Shown here: one piece after another, positions 1-9,253 of the stretch | Numbering within the stretch: the first letter of the stretch is position 1 | How the letters are laid out: every line of letters starts with the position of its first letter | DNA from: Trichomonas vaginalis G3 | Taxonomy: Eukaryota > Parabasalia > Trichomonadida > Trichomonadidae | Reading direction: 5' to 3' | Assembly: GCF_026262505.1 (NCBI RefSeq) | Contig: NC_067207.1 | Coordinates: forward strand, 33,448,082-33,512,081 | Length of the DNA stretch: 64,000 nt | Program-made: the position numbers and the translations under genes | Notes under the pieces: generated by a model | Told to the model about the DNA's origin: nothing | The model's input: the letters and a program-made list of their open reading frames with translations, nothing else | The model's database searches: none

Positions 1-60
1 AAATCAGACATGAATGAGAACAGTCATGATATCATTAATGGTACCATTTATTTTAACATA

Positions 61-91
61 AAGACGCAAAGCGGCGGGACATAGCCCATGA
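61..91 (+). repeat. GC-rich double mini-hairpin, copy 1 (diverged)
   Basis: The sequence matches the pattern of the copies at 3872 and 7593: a GC-rich stem, then a GGG...CCC stem, ending in CATG. The first stem is imperfect here and the second loop differs from GAA, so this is a diverged member. It lies between genes, upstream of the first KilA-N gene. Confidence 0.5.
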
Positions 92-154
92 ACAAAAATA
101 ATTTTTAGGGTAGATGGGTATATCTAACCTCATGAATTTTCATGAATTTCCTTA

Positions 155-218
155 AGATAGAAAAAATAAAGTTAGTTTTATTTTTATTTATTTTTTTATT
201 TTGTATGTAAGAACAGAA
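155..218 (+). promoter_or_regulatory. T-rich leader of the first KilA-N gene
   Basis: An AAATAAAGTTAGTTTTATTT block followed by T-rich runs ends just before the ATG at 219. Almost the same 60 bases stand before the second KilA-N gene (1852-1910), although the coding regions differ strongly. Shared leaders on diverged genes suggest a conserved promoter. Whether transcription starts in the TGTATGTAA segment is inference. Confidence 0.5.
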
Positions 219-881
219 ATGTCAGTCGAAGCAAAAACATTCACTAACAAATATAATGGCGAAACATTCACAAAATGCACTTATAACGGTATTGAAGTCT
301 TACGTAGAGACAAGGATGGTTACATTAATGCAACAAATATGTGTCAGCAGTTTAGGAAAGACTTTAGAAAGTTGTTGGAAAATAAGTCCTGGGAAGAGTA
401 TTATAAGGCATTTTGTGAAGAATATAGCAACAGTCCGAATTCCGGCGGTTGCTTTTTATACAAAATTCATGCAGGAATTCCTGATGAAATCAAACAGGTT
501 AGAGGAACGTATGTAGACCCAAGACTTATAAACTATATAGCAATGTGGGCTTCTCCAAAATATTGCATAGCAGTTGGAAAAATTATGGATTCCATAGACA
601 AGAAAGTTCATGAGAAGTTAGATGAAGAAGAACTCGAAGATACAGTAGAGAATGCTAAACCTTTGTTCGAACAAGAAGTTAGAAAAATGCATGAAAAACA
701 ATTAGAACATGAACGTGAGATATGTTATGATTATAGAGATTCTCCATACGAACTAGACCAATGGGAACAAGAAGATTTAAAGAAAGAATTTAGAGAATAT
801 GAACTCGCTAAGATAGCATTAGAAACTGCAGAAAAGAAGTTAAAAGTTTGGGGTCGTTTTGTACAAAAATATTGTGAGTAA
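219..881 (+). CDS. KilA-N domain protein of the Polinton
   Basis: About 220 residues. The N-terminal half has the KilA-N pattern: a Y-N-G-x-E opening, then GYINATNMCQQF (near residues 35-46), then a loop ending YVDPRLINYIAMWASPKYC (near 100-120), which is the classic KilA-N core with the DP...I..WASP motif. The C-terminal half is charged and helical, probably a coiled coil. KilA-N is a DNA-binding fold common in large DNA viruses, phages and Polintons; the target here is unknown. The start is placed at ATG 219 because the open frame upstream has no other ATG. The gene is bracketed by 37-bp inverted repeats and has a close relative at 1911. Confidence 0.85.
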   Translation: MSVEAKTFTNKYNGETFTKCTYNGIEVLRRDKDGYINATNMCQQFRKDFRKLLENKSWEEYYKAFCEEYSNSPNSGGCFLYKIHAGIPDEIKQVRGTYVDPRLINYIAMWASPKYCIAVGKIMDSIDKKVHEKLDEEELEDTVENAKPLFEQEVRKMHEKQLEHEREICYDYRDSPYELDQWEQEDLKKEFREYELAKIALETAEKKLKVWGRFVQKYCE

Positions 882-898
882 ATGAACCATTTATTTTT

Positions 899-1135
899 TG
901 CTGAATTCGTGAGATTCTGAGTAAAATGGCATATGGCATGTGTCAAACCGTTGAGTTTTCACAAAATTCCAAAAATAACGTTTACCATGTAAAACGGTTA
1001 TAAATAATGAGGGTAGAATTCGTGGTAGAAATTAGGTTAGATATACCCATCTACCCTAAAAATTATTTTTGCTGAATTCAGCACAAAATTCTGAGTAAAA
1101 TGACATATGGCACGTGTCAAACCGTTGAGTTTTCA
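899..1135 (+). repeat. Two direct copies of a roughly 70-bp intergenic unit
   Basis: The unit starting GCTGAATTCG at 899 and running through TGTCAAACCGTTGAGTTTTC recurs from 1069 with small changes (GCTGAATTCA...). The second copy begins at the edge of the 37-bp inverted repeat. No gene is seen here. Confidence 0.7.
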
Positions 1136-1289
1136 CAAATTTTAAAAATTGCTGCGGAAAGTTCGTCAAAAAAGTGAAGGTTCCCGACGGTTTCAAACCG
1201 CCATACTTTACATGAAGATAGTTTACAATGTCAACTAAATATCATGTACGATAGAAACGGTTATGTAAAGTTTACATTTTGTAAAGTTT

Positions 1290-1546
1290 TGTCCTGATTC
1301 AAGACAAGTCTTGTATTTTTTCAGAACAAGTCTTGTATTTTTTCAAGACAAATCTTGTCCTGATTCAGAACAAGACTTGCACTTTTTAGTCAGTTTTTCT
1401 TGTAAAGTTCTCAAATTTGAGAACAATTGTCCTGATTCAAGACAAGTCTTGTATTTTTTCAGAACAAGTCTTGTATTTTTTCAGAACAAGTCTTGTATTT
1501 TTTCAAGACAAATCTTGTCCTGATTCAGAACAAGACTTGCACTTTT
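1290..1546 (+). repeat. Tandem palindromic repeats, ACAAGTCTTGT type
   Basis: The block CAAGACAAGTCTTGTATTTT / TTCAGAACAAGTCTTG / TTCAAGACAAATCTTGTCC / AGAACAAGACTTGCAC is present twice (about 1299-1386 and 1437-1546), separated by a short spacer. Each block holds several 11-bp perfect or near-perfect palindromes of the form ACAAG-T-CTTGT. No convincing gene overlaps. Dimeric protein binding sites are one possibility. Confidence 0.7.
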
Positions 1547-1851
1547 TCAGGAAATCCTATCGTCCAACTTTACAAATGTCACTTTTTCAACATGATTGCA
1601 TTTTTGGTCGGGGGACAACTTTCTCTCATTTTGTCACTTTTTATATCGTCGTGTTTTGTCACTTTTCCCTCAGGGTGTGTGTCAGAAAATATCCAAAATT
1701 TTTATAGCCTCGTATCTCCTTCAATTCTTGACGGTTTGACATGTATGACACACCATTCAATTCAGAATTATGTGCTGAATCTTATGACCTTCATTTGTTC
1801 GTGACTTCTTTTCACATATGTAACCATGAATTTTTAACATTTCTTTAACAC

Positions 1852-1910
1852 AGAAAAATAAAGTTAGTTTTATTTTTATTTATTTTTTTATTTTGTATGT
1901 AAAGACAGTA
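1852..1910 (+). promoter_or_regulatory. T-rich leader of the second KilA-N gene
   Basis: Near-identical to 155-218, including AATAAAGTTAGTTTTATTTT and TTTTGTATGTAA just before the ATG at 1911. This supports a conserved promoter for the two KilA-N genes. Confidence 0.5.
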
Positions 1911-2737
1911 ATGTCAACATTAGAGAACACAACAACTGCTATCGTTCATGAAGCCATAAATGAAGAATACGAGTACATACAGTATAACAAACAGTTACGT
2001 CTCATTCGTTCGGTCAAAGATGACATGTACCAAATGCAAAGTATAATGAATGCTCTTTGTTCTACAAAGCAAGCATATCATTGGTTTGAAAACCAACAGG
2101 CAAAAGAACTTTTAGAAGAATTTCCTCATATGATTGCTTCCCTCGGAAAACCGAGGGAAGAGATTCCGTACGAAAATCGCAAGAATTTGGCTCCTGGTTT
2201 GAAAGGTTATTATGTTCATAGACTTTTAGTAAATGCTGTAGCAATGTGGGCTTCACCTCGTTATGCTTGTTATATTTTCATGATGTTAGATGAACTATAT
2301 AAAGCAGAACGTGGAGAGATGGAAAAGAAACTTCAAGCAAAAGATGAAGTCATTGAATCCAAAGACAAAAGCATACAGAAAAGAATACCACGTTCAGTAC
2401 CAAAAGGAAAGGAAAAAAGCTATAAGTATATGATTTACGCTGAAGAGTTGGAGAAAGAAGAAGATAGAGATATGGTTATGTTGCATTTAGTGAGAGAAAC
2501 AACAAGAGCTTTTATGACTTAGCTAAGATATATAAATCTGACAGAAACTGGTTCTATCGTGAAAACTTACCGATTTCAATGACACCGAATGAGCAAATAA
2601 AGGAAATTGTCAAAAATACTCTTCCTCAAACACACTATGACATCAAAGGTTGCACAATACTTACATTTAAAGAAGACTTAACATTACTGAAAGAAAAGAT
2701 AACAGAATATTTCGACAACTTCAAAGAGGAAGAATGA
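1911..2737 (+). pseudogene. Second KilA-N-like gene region of the Polinton, broken copy
   Basis: The N-terminal part carries the second half of a KilA-N-type domain: YYVHRLLVNAVAMWASPRYA is directly comparable with the IAMWASPKYC segment of the neighbour at 219. The diagnostic GYINAT stretch is not obvious, so this is a divergent or N-terminally altered paralogue. It is followed by a charged helical region and an RNWFYRENLP-like segment. The leader is nearly identical to that of the first gene. The region is a fossil with about one break. Confidence 0.65.
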
Positions 2738-3006
2738 AAACTTACCGATTTCAATGAAAAACATTAACTTTTTGACGAAGTGAAGATTTGCACTTTGTCA
2801 AAATTTAATGAAAAAACATTAACTTTTTGACGAAGTGAAGATTTGCACTTTGTCAAAATTTAATGAAAAACATTAACTTTTTGACGAAGTGAAGATTTGC
2901 ACTTTGTCAAAATTTAATGAAAACTTACCGATTTCAATGAAAAAACATTAACTTTTTGACGAAGTGAAGATTTGCACTTTGTCAAAATTTAATGAAAAAC
3001 ATTAAC
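2736..3006 (+). repeat. Four tandem hairpin-forming units of about 55-75 bp
   Basis: The core ACATTAACTTTTTGACGAAG...CACTTTGTCAAAATTT is present four times. Each unit can fold, since TTTTTGAC pairs with GTCAAAA around a short inner pairing. Two of the units are preceded by GAAAACTTACCGATTTCAA, a string that also occurs at 2560-2580 inside the neighbouring gene, so the array has captured a piece of coding sequence. Confidence 0.75.
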
Positions 3007-3126
3007 GTAAACATTAACGATAAAATTTATTTCCTGGACTGTTGTCAAAATGTCATGTTGTCATCATTTTTAAAAGAAGTTAATTAACCTGGTAGCACAT
3101 GGTGACGTGGTGACACCTTCAGTTCT

Positions 3127-3330
3127 TCAAAAATATATTTTTGTTTCAATAACGTCAGGGTCAATTTCTTCAACCATTTCACTTCCTTCGTCAATGTCAA
3201 TAGAAAGCTTCTTCAACCTTTGGTAAGAACTTTTGTATACATCTTTGTTCGTTATTGTCTTCAGAGATGAAGGATAATATTTCACATTTGTTTCACCCTT
3301 CTTATATTCTTTCTGTTCGGAAAGATTCAT
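3127..3330 (-). CDS. Small Polinton protein, unknown
   Basis: A 67-residue charged protein on the minus strand starting MNLSEQKEYKKGET. It is lysine- and glutamate-rich with an acidic C-terminal third (DIDEGSEMVEEIDPDV). No domain is recognised. It lies 21 bp downstream of another small minus-strand gene (3352-3615), so the two may be co-transcribed. Its position inside the element and its normal ATG support it as a real small gene, with only moderate confidence. Confidence 0.5.
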   Translation of the reverse strand: MNLSEQKEYKKGETNVKYYPSSLKTITNKDVYKSSYQRLKKLSIDIDEGSEMVEEIDPDVIETKIYF

Positions 3331-3351
3331 AACAATACTGAAAAGTCAATG

Positions 3352-3615
3352 TTAGAGTTCTTTATAACAGTATAATGAGTATCTTTGACATTCACGAAGA
3401 AACTTTTGTTTCAAAACTACTGCTAACTCTTGTGAAGTATAACGTTTGCGGTCAATGACGATAGCTAATGGTCTGACATACTGACCGAACTTAGATTCTT
3501 TCACAAACTTCTTGTTAAAGATAACATTAACGTTTGCAGCACCATTGAACTCATTCTTGATGGCATTAGCGAGAGCATTGTATGAAAAGAACTTGCAATC
3601 TTGCATGTGTTTCAT
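3352..3615 (-). CDS. Small Polinton protein, unknown
   Basis: An 87-residue protein starting MKHMQDCKFFSYNALANAIK. It has a mixed alpha/beta pattern with a basic middle (DRKRYTSQELAVVLKQKFL). No known family is recognised. It is divergent from the polymerase region at 3707; the 91-bp gap is T/A-rich and probably serves both directions. An ATTTTTATTATA string stands directly before the ATG, matching the motif before other genes of the element. Confidence 0.55.
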   Translation of the reverse strand: MKHMQDCKFFSYNALANAIKNEFNGAANVNVIFNKKFVKESKFGQYVRPLAIVIDRKRYTSQELAVVLKQKFLRECQRYSLYCYKEL

Positions 3616-3706
3616 TATAATAAAAATATTAAATTATTTTGAAAAATAACTTAAAAAAATCTAAGCTAATTTTTTTAAAAAAATATTTTTTTATTTCCTA
3701 CTAAAG

Positions 3707-6700
3707 ATGTATCGGAAGTTGTCTAAGTTAGAACACTCGGAAATAAAACAACTTCTTACAGAAGCTAACATAGATGTTGCAAAACATTACGCGACAAACA
3801 AAAAAGCACTCGCTGACATCCTCAATGACTATAATAGTGCAATAAGTTATGATAGAATTCATGAGTTCATAAAGCCGCAACGCGGCGAGGACGAAGTCCA
3901 TGCAAGAGCATTTCCTTTAAATGACGTTGCTATTGACTTATATCATAGACGTTCAGTACCTCATGAAGTAAGAAGAGAAATGTTTGACATAACAAATGCA
4001 AACGTTGGTGAAACAAGAAGAAGAGACGACACACTGAAACAACAGAGAAGAGAGATGTTTAAAAGTGCTATAGAACAAGTTCGCAAAGCTAACGATGTCA
4101 TTCGTTCCATTGACGACAAACCAAAAGAAGGTGAGAGATGGTTAAAGAAAGATGAAGAGAATAGGAAGAGAAATGTGAAGTCAGGCAATAGACTCATTGA
4201 CTTTAACATCGAAGCTTTAGATGAACCAAACAGAGACTACTTACACAAACATTTCGGTAAGGTTTTCATGAGACTCTTAGAGAAGATTAAAATAAACTCA
4301 CAACAGAGATGGATGGTATGTTATAAACTTGGTGGAAAGTATGAATGTTCTACGTTAAACCTCAATAATATTGGAACATTACTACATCAGCTCTTGAAGG
4401 AGAACTTTATATCAGAGATAGAAGCAAATGCTGCAGGTATTGTTGAAATGCACTATGACTTCTTCTTGACAAACATAAAGAATCTTACTGAAATAAAGAT
4501 GTATGATTTAACTGAATATGAAGGCTTAACGATGTCAGATGTTAAGAAAGGAAAGCCACAGAAGCGACCATATAGAGATGAAAGCATACTGACAGAAAGA
4601 CAGAAAAGATTATTGAACAGACTTAAACAAACAGGAGATAAACAAGATATAGATGACTTCTGGAATGAAATCCTTGGTGAAAAGAAGTTTTATAAGAAGA
4701 GAAGCGGTCAGTTCTGGAAGTATCTTTGCACATTACCTATAAATCTTGAACGCTACCAAATCTTCAATGAACTGAACAAAAGAACTGCAACACTTATGAC
4801 AGAGGACAATTGTTTCGTTTATGCTTGCATTCAGGCTGGAGTAAATGAAGAAACTATTGACCACATGAGAGAAGTCATTCGTGTTAGAGACTTTCCTCAA
4901 AGTAAAGTACAAGAAATTTCCGATTCAACAGGTATAGCATTCAATGTTACCATTGGTTATTTCAATGACTCAAGACATAATGAAATAAAGAGATACATAC
5001 CAAAAGAATGTAAAACTGTTCGAACTATTGACTTACTTCTTGTTGAAGACCACTACATGCTAAACGAAAGATTACCAATGACAACATATTTCATTCGCAA
5101 CTATATAGAAATCTTGAAGGAGTGTGGTGGAATGAACATTGAAAAACAGATGAAAATATATACAATGAGAGATGATAAATACATTGTTCGCATGGATAGA
5201 ACTACACCGCTATGGGATGTTATGAAAACATTGTGGGAGTGCAAATATTTCGAACCTATTTCTTATGGAGAACTTTTCACATATACGACTGACTTATATA
5301 ACAGAACCTTGCACCATTTAAAGATTTGACATATGCTCCAAAGTATTGTGTACAACTGAAGAAGAAAGCAGAGTCAAAAGAAGTAAATAAAAATAAGTGC
5401 AAGTTCATTCCTGAGCATGTTTTCTTTGCTGACTTTGAGTGTAGTACCGATGGCTTTCATAAAGCTTTTAACATCTGTTATGACAGTGAAGATGGTTCAG
5501 TGAGTGAAAGCATATGGGGTCAAAACTGTGCAACAGAATTTTTGGAGCGACTTCCTGACAAGAGTTTAATATATTTCCATAACCTCAGCTATGACATAAA
5601 CTTCATCTTAAGACACATGACAGAAGTGAAAGGAACTCCCATCATTAAAGGTTCACGAACAATGCAAATAACTGGCTTATATAAAGGAAGGGCAATTATT
5701 ATAAAAGACTCTTACAGTGTTATAAATAAGAAGCTTAAACTATTTCCTGCTATGTTTAACTTACAAACAGGACCGAAAGAAGTATTTCCATATAACTACT
5801 ACAGCAGTGTTTTGTTAGCAAATGACAACAGAACTGGTGTCATTTCTGAAGCATGTAAGTTTGTAAAAGATATTGAAACGTTCATGAAGAACATAGATTC
5901 CATCAAAGGTTGCAGAATAGATGAAAACCACTTCGACTTAGAAAAATATAGCACGTTTTACTGCAAACAAGATGTAAGAATTTTAAGAGAAGGTTTTGTA
6001 AAGTTCCGCAATGATATATTGAAAGAGTTTGATTTAAACGTTTATGACTACGTTAGTATTTGTTCTATTGCTAACAAATTGTTTGAGAACAGAGTGTACT
6101 TCCCGAATGGAAATCTTTATGACCTCTCAAATAAACCAAGAGAATTTATTTCGAGATGCATTCAAGGTGGAAGATGTATGTTGTCAGATAACATTAAACA
6201 AAAGAGCAAAAAGAAACTCATTGCTGACTTCGACGCTGTTTCATTATATCCATCAGCTATAGCAAGACTTTATACTTTAGAAGGAATTCCAAAAGTATTG
6301 AAGGATGAGATGTTAAGCACAGAGTATCTCATGAGACATTTATTCGATGACGACCAAAAGGAACCCATTGGTGAAAAGTTTATGTCTGGCTTCTTTGTTC
6401 TCATTAAGATAACAGAGATTGGAATACATAGACACTTTCCTTTAATAGTTTGTGACCCTGAACTAAATCCAGAACTTAACGTTCCCAGAAGTTCAAACAC
6501 TTGCTGTTTAATGTATGTTGACCATATAACATTACAAGACCTCATAAAATATCAAGGTGTCAAATGTGAAGTGTTGCAAGGATACTATTACGATGGAAAC
6601 AGAGATATTAGAATAAGAGATGAAGTAAAGAAGTTGTTTGAGTTAAGGTTAAAGTATAAGAAAGAAGAAAACCCATTACAAGAAATTATAAAACTCATTC

Positions 6701-7488
6701 TGAACAGCATTTATGGCAAAACTATTCTATCTCCTATTGAGTCAAAAATAACCATAGTAGATGACAAAGATGCTATAAGATATGCCATCAGAAACTACAA
6801 CCATATAGTGAAGTTCGAAGGTTTGGATGGTTCAGATAAAACTATTTTCAAGCTAACGAAAAGCATTTGCAGACACTTTAACTTTTGCCCACTTGGTGTA
6901 AATATTCTATCAATGTCAAAACGTATTATGAATGAAGTGTTTTGCACGATTGAAGACTTAGGATTAAAAGCATTTTATCAGGATACAGATTCGATGCACA
7001 TTTACAATGAAGACATACCACGTTTAGCTCATGAATTTAAGAAGAGATACGGTAGAGAACTTATTGGTAAAAACCTTGGTCAGTTTCATAGTGACTTCGC
7101 AGAAATAACACCTGGAAAACAAAGTTTAGCATACAAGTCAATATTTTGTGGAAAGAAGACTTACATAGACTTACTCACTAACGATTTAAATGAAGTTGCA
7201 TTTCACTGCAGAATGAAAGGCGTGAAGCAAGATGTTATTGCTTTAACCGCTAATGAAATGTTTCCTGAAGCTATACAATGCTATTACAATGAAGATAAAG
7301 GTTTAATGGTTCCGCAAGGAAAATTTGACAAAGACTCTGAGTTCAGTGTCATGAAACTTTATAAAGCACTTTATGACGGTCAAGAGATTGGATTTGACTT
7401 ATGTAAGTCTTCTAGTCCTTGCTTTGCTGAAAAGTTTAACTTCTCAATAACGACTAAAACAAGCTTTATTCGTAAGTTGAAGTTCTGA
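3707..7488 (+). pseudogene. POLB: Protein-primed family B DNA polymerase region of the Polinton, broken copy
   Basis: The polymerase domain is clear: exonuclease motif I ADFECS (near 5427), exonuclease II-like HNLSYDIN, exonuclease III-like YCKQDVRI, polymerase motif A FDAVSLYPS (near 6230-6254), motif B LILNSIYGKT (near 6697-6720) and motif C QDTDSM (near 6980-6998). The upstream third has no exonuclease or polymerase motif. It is helical and charged, and holds a DNCFVYACIQAG...EDHYML stretch reminiscent of the cysteine/histidine layout of an OTU-like domain; in this family it is the expected place for the terminal-protein part. Polinton polymerases replicate the element from its ends by protein priming. 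The copy is a fossil with about one break. A 30-bp GC-rich double hairpin lies inside the coding region at 3872. Confidence 0.9.
3872..3902 (+). repeat. GC-rich double mini-hairpin, copy 2, inside the polymerase coding region
   Basis: Stem one is GCCGC-AAC-GCGGC and stem two is GGAC-GAA-GTCC, followed by ATG. It is read in frame within the polymerase gene. Compare 7593-7623, where stem two is GGGC-GAA-GCCC: both sides of the stem change together. Confidence 0.8.
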
Positions 7489-7491
7489 GGT

Positions 7492-7580
7492 CATTTATTT
7501 TTGTCAGCAATGAGGTCATGAATGAGGTCAGCAATGAGGTCATGAATGAGGTCATTTATTTTTGTCAGCAATGAGGTCAT
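7492..7580 (+). repeat. GAGGTCATTTATTTTTGTCAGCAAT direct repeats
   Basis: GAGGTCAT is repeated at short spacing about seven times, mixed with two copies of TTTATTTTTGTCAGCAATGA. The stretch lies between the end of the polymerase region and the convergent minus-strand gene ending at 7631. It may be part of a terminator or regulatory zone; no gene is seen. Confidence 0.7.
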
Positions 7581-7592
7581 TCATGATAAAAA

Positions 7593-7623
7593 TAAGCCGC
7601 TAGCGGCAAGGGCGAAGCCCATG
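7593..7623 (+). repeat. GC-rich double mini-hairpin, copy 3, between convergent genes
   Basis: Stem one is GCCGC-TA-GCGGC and stem two is GGGC-GAA-GCCC, then ATG. It lies between the 3' ends of the polymerase region and the minus-strand gene at 7631, where a transcription end would be expected. Confidence 0.8.
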
Positions 7624-7630
7624 TGGTCAT

Positions 7631-8488
7631 TTACAATACTGCGATGGTAGAGTTTAAGAGTTGTGCTTCAATGTAGAGACAGTCCTTATGGTCTGGAGGT
7701 AAGAACACTGGGCAGTTATGGTCATGAGTGGAGAACATGTCTATCCAAAACTCACGATTGAAGCCAGTTAATTTATAGTATTTAGGGTTAGGAAGTGGTG
7801 TAGTTCTTGTATGACCAATGAACTCATTTTCAACTCCCTTACTTAAGTTTGAATATAATATAGCTTGCTTTCTATCCCAAATGCCAGGTGTTACAATCTT
7901 TGAAAATTCATTTTTCCTCGGAAGCATTGCATCATAATTGAAAACATTCTTGAAATCATCACTTGGTTCAGAGATTTGAAATCTTATACGTAATGGATTT
8001 TCTTTCTCTTTAGCTACTTCATTGAATGGTGAGAATACAACAAACTGACAGTCATGAGTTCCATCTTCATTTTCATTAAATTCATAATGAAAGTCTATAA
8101 GTTGTGGCTGACTACCTTCTTCTTTCAGTTGTGCAAGAAACTCACGTAAAGGCTGTAAAGTTTGTACTTCAATGTTAAACTTTTTCTCGAACATTTCATT
8201 AAATGAAATCATACATTGCAACAATGTTGTATCGTCTTTAAAGTATTTGTATATGTGAATGTTTTGGGCGCTTAAAGACTGTTCGTCATTTTCTATCTCG
8301 ACTTGAAGTATAAAGTCAACCTTTCTGAAAGCACGTGTTATATACATAGATGTTATGCCAATGTACTTCTCTTCATTTATGTTCACAATCCAGTCTGTTG
8401 GAAACTTAAACGTTACTCTGTTCCCCTTTATTTTGACGTCAGGGTTTTCACTACTGAACGCAACAGATAAAGGTATTTGTCTATACAT
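7631..8488 (-). CDS. Probable minor capsid (penton-like) protein of the Polinton
   Basis: A 285-residue, beta-rich protein starting MYRQIPLSVAFSSENPDVKI. It has no cysteine-rich or enzymatic motifs. Size, strand-rich pattern and position next to the major capsid block fit the single-jelly-roll minor capsid protein of Polintons; this is by context and general pattern, not by a diagnostic motif. The ATG is preceded by TTTATTTTTATCCG, the motif shared with other genes of the element. It is convergent with the polymerase region. Confidence 0.5.
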   Translation of the reverse strand: MYRQIPLSVAFSSENPDVKIKGNRVTFKFPTDWIVNINEEKYIGITSMYITRAFRKVDFILQVEIENDEQSLSAQNIHIYKYFKDDTTLLQCMISFNEMFEKKFNIEVQTLQPLREFLAQLKEEGSQPQLIDFHYEFNENEDGTHDCQFVVFSPFNEVAKEKENPLRIRFQISEPSDDFKNVFNYDAMLPRKNEFSKIVTPGIWDRKQAILYSNLSKGVENEFIGHTRTTPLPNPKYYKLTGFNREFWIDMFSTHDHNCPVFLPPDHKDCLYIEAQLLNSTIAVL

Positions 8489-8512
8489 TTAATTCGGATA
8501 AAAATAAACCAT

Positions 8513-8773
8513 TTACTCTTTCTTTGCTTCAGCTTCTTTAGCTTTTGCTTCAGCTTCTTCTCTAGCTTTCTTCGCCAGCAAACGTGGGTTCTTTTGTCTT
8601 CCAGCAGCTAATGCAGCTAGTTGTTTTTCACTAAGTTTTCTCTTTGGTCTCTCTGGCTTTTGTTCTTGTTTTTGTTCCTTCAGTTCGGATAAAATTTGCT
8701 CGCGAATTTCTTTCTTCAATGCTTCAACATCTATGACTCCTTGGGTCTTGTCCGTAGGACTTGTCTGAGTCAT
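8513..8773 (-). CDS. Small basic lysine/alanine-rich Polinton protein
   Basis: About 86 residues starting MTQTSPTDKTQGV. The middle is a helical KKEIREQILSEL segment, followed by basic stretches (PERPKRKLSEK) and an alanine/glutamate/lysine tail (EEAEAKAKEAEAKKE). This is the composition of a small nucleic-acid-binding or packaging protein, but no family is recognised. The start is at ATG 8773; the longer open frame upstream lacks an ATG. It is divergent from the gene at 8819, with only 45 bp between the starts. Confidence 0.55.
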   Translation of the reverse strand: MTQTSPTDKTQGVIDVEALKKEIREQILSELKEQKQEQKPERPKRKLSEKQLAALAAGRQKNPRLLAKKAREEAEAKAKEAEAKKE

Positions 8774-8818
8774 TTGACTGCAGATAAAAAACAAAATTAA
8801 AACTTTAACCGATGTAAA

Positions 8819-9253
8819 ATGAGCTTGTCAAAATCAGAACGAGAGTCTATTATATTAAATGACGCCAGAGGAATACAACATCCTTTCTATTACGTAAGTC
8901 AGAGTAAAGATGGTAAAATATATGTAAGAAAAAGAAAGGTTCCATTAGCGAATGCAGAAAGCGACAACATTAAGGTGCATGGCAAGGGTGAAGTCCACGA
9001 AGCCCATATAAAACCTTCTGTTCAAACTGAGCCACCAAAAGAACCAGAAGAAAAGAAGCCAGATGTACTTTCAATAACGAACCAAGAGCTTATTGCAAAG
9101 TTCGTGAATTTCATTGAAAAACAAACCGAGTCAAAGAACCCTGACCCGCCAGTGAAAGAAGTTGAGACAAAAGAGAATGTACAGTTCATTGAAAATGTCA
9201 AGAAACAACTTCCACCACGAATGCCAAGAAGAAGAGTGAGAATAATGAAGTAA
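8819..9253 (+). CDS. Polinton protein of unknown function with a basic tail
   Basis: 144 residues starting MSLSKSERESIILNDARGI. The N-terminal part (IQHPFYYVSQSKDGKIYVRK) resembles a small beta-hairpin module also seen in the short gene at 11391 (YIHTMKDGRVQFRKI). The middle is proline-, lysine- and glutamate-rich and looks disordered. The C-terminus is strongly basic (PPRMPRRRVRIMK). It lies directly upstream of the major capsid region (28 bp gap), so a virion or packaging role is plausible but inferred. A diverged double-hairpin motif is embedded near 8973. Confidence 0.6.
   Translation: MSLSKSERESIILNDARGIQHPFYYVSQSKDGKIYVRKRKVPLANAESDNIKVHGKGEVHEAHIKPSVQTEPPKEPEEKKPDVLSITNQELIAKFVNFIEKQTESKNPDPPVKEVETKENVQFIENVKKQLPPRMPRRRVRIMK
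8973..9008 (+). repeat. GC-rich double mini-hairpin, copy 4 (diverged), inside a coding region
   Basis: GGCAAGGGTGAAGTCCACG aligns with the second stem region of the copies at 3872 and 7593 (GGC-AAGGGCGAAGCCC). Stem one is degraded. It is read in frame within the 144-residue protein. Confidence 0.45.

Larger units (their letters stand above)
94..1070. repeat. 37-bp perfect inverted repeats bracketing the first KilA-N gene
   Basis: Bases 94-130 are the exact reverse complement of 1034-1070 (core GGGTAGATGGGTATATCTAA). The pair encloses the KilA-N gene at 219-881 and about 150 bp downstream of it, as if the gene sat in a cassette. No target duplication was found at the outer edges. Confidence 0.85.

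Noticed and set aside
1311-1804. Phenylalanine- and cysteine-rich open frames (YFFRTSLVFFQ type)
   Set aside because: Low-complexity translations of the palindromic repeat array, present in all frames.
2736-3006. CRISPR-like array (regular hairpin units)
   Set aside because: The units are directly tandem without unique spacers, and the host is a eukaryote.
3961-4209. Minus-strand frame of 82 codons in the polymerase region
   Set aside because: Antisense shadow, rich in S, F and L, with no independent features.
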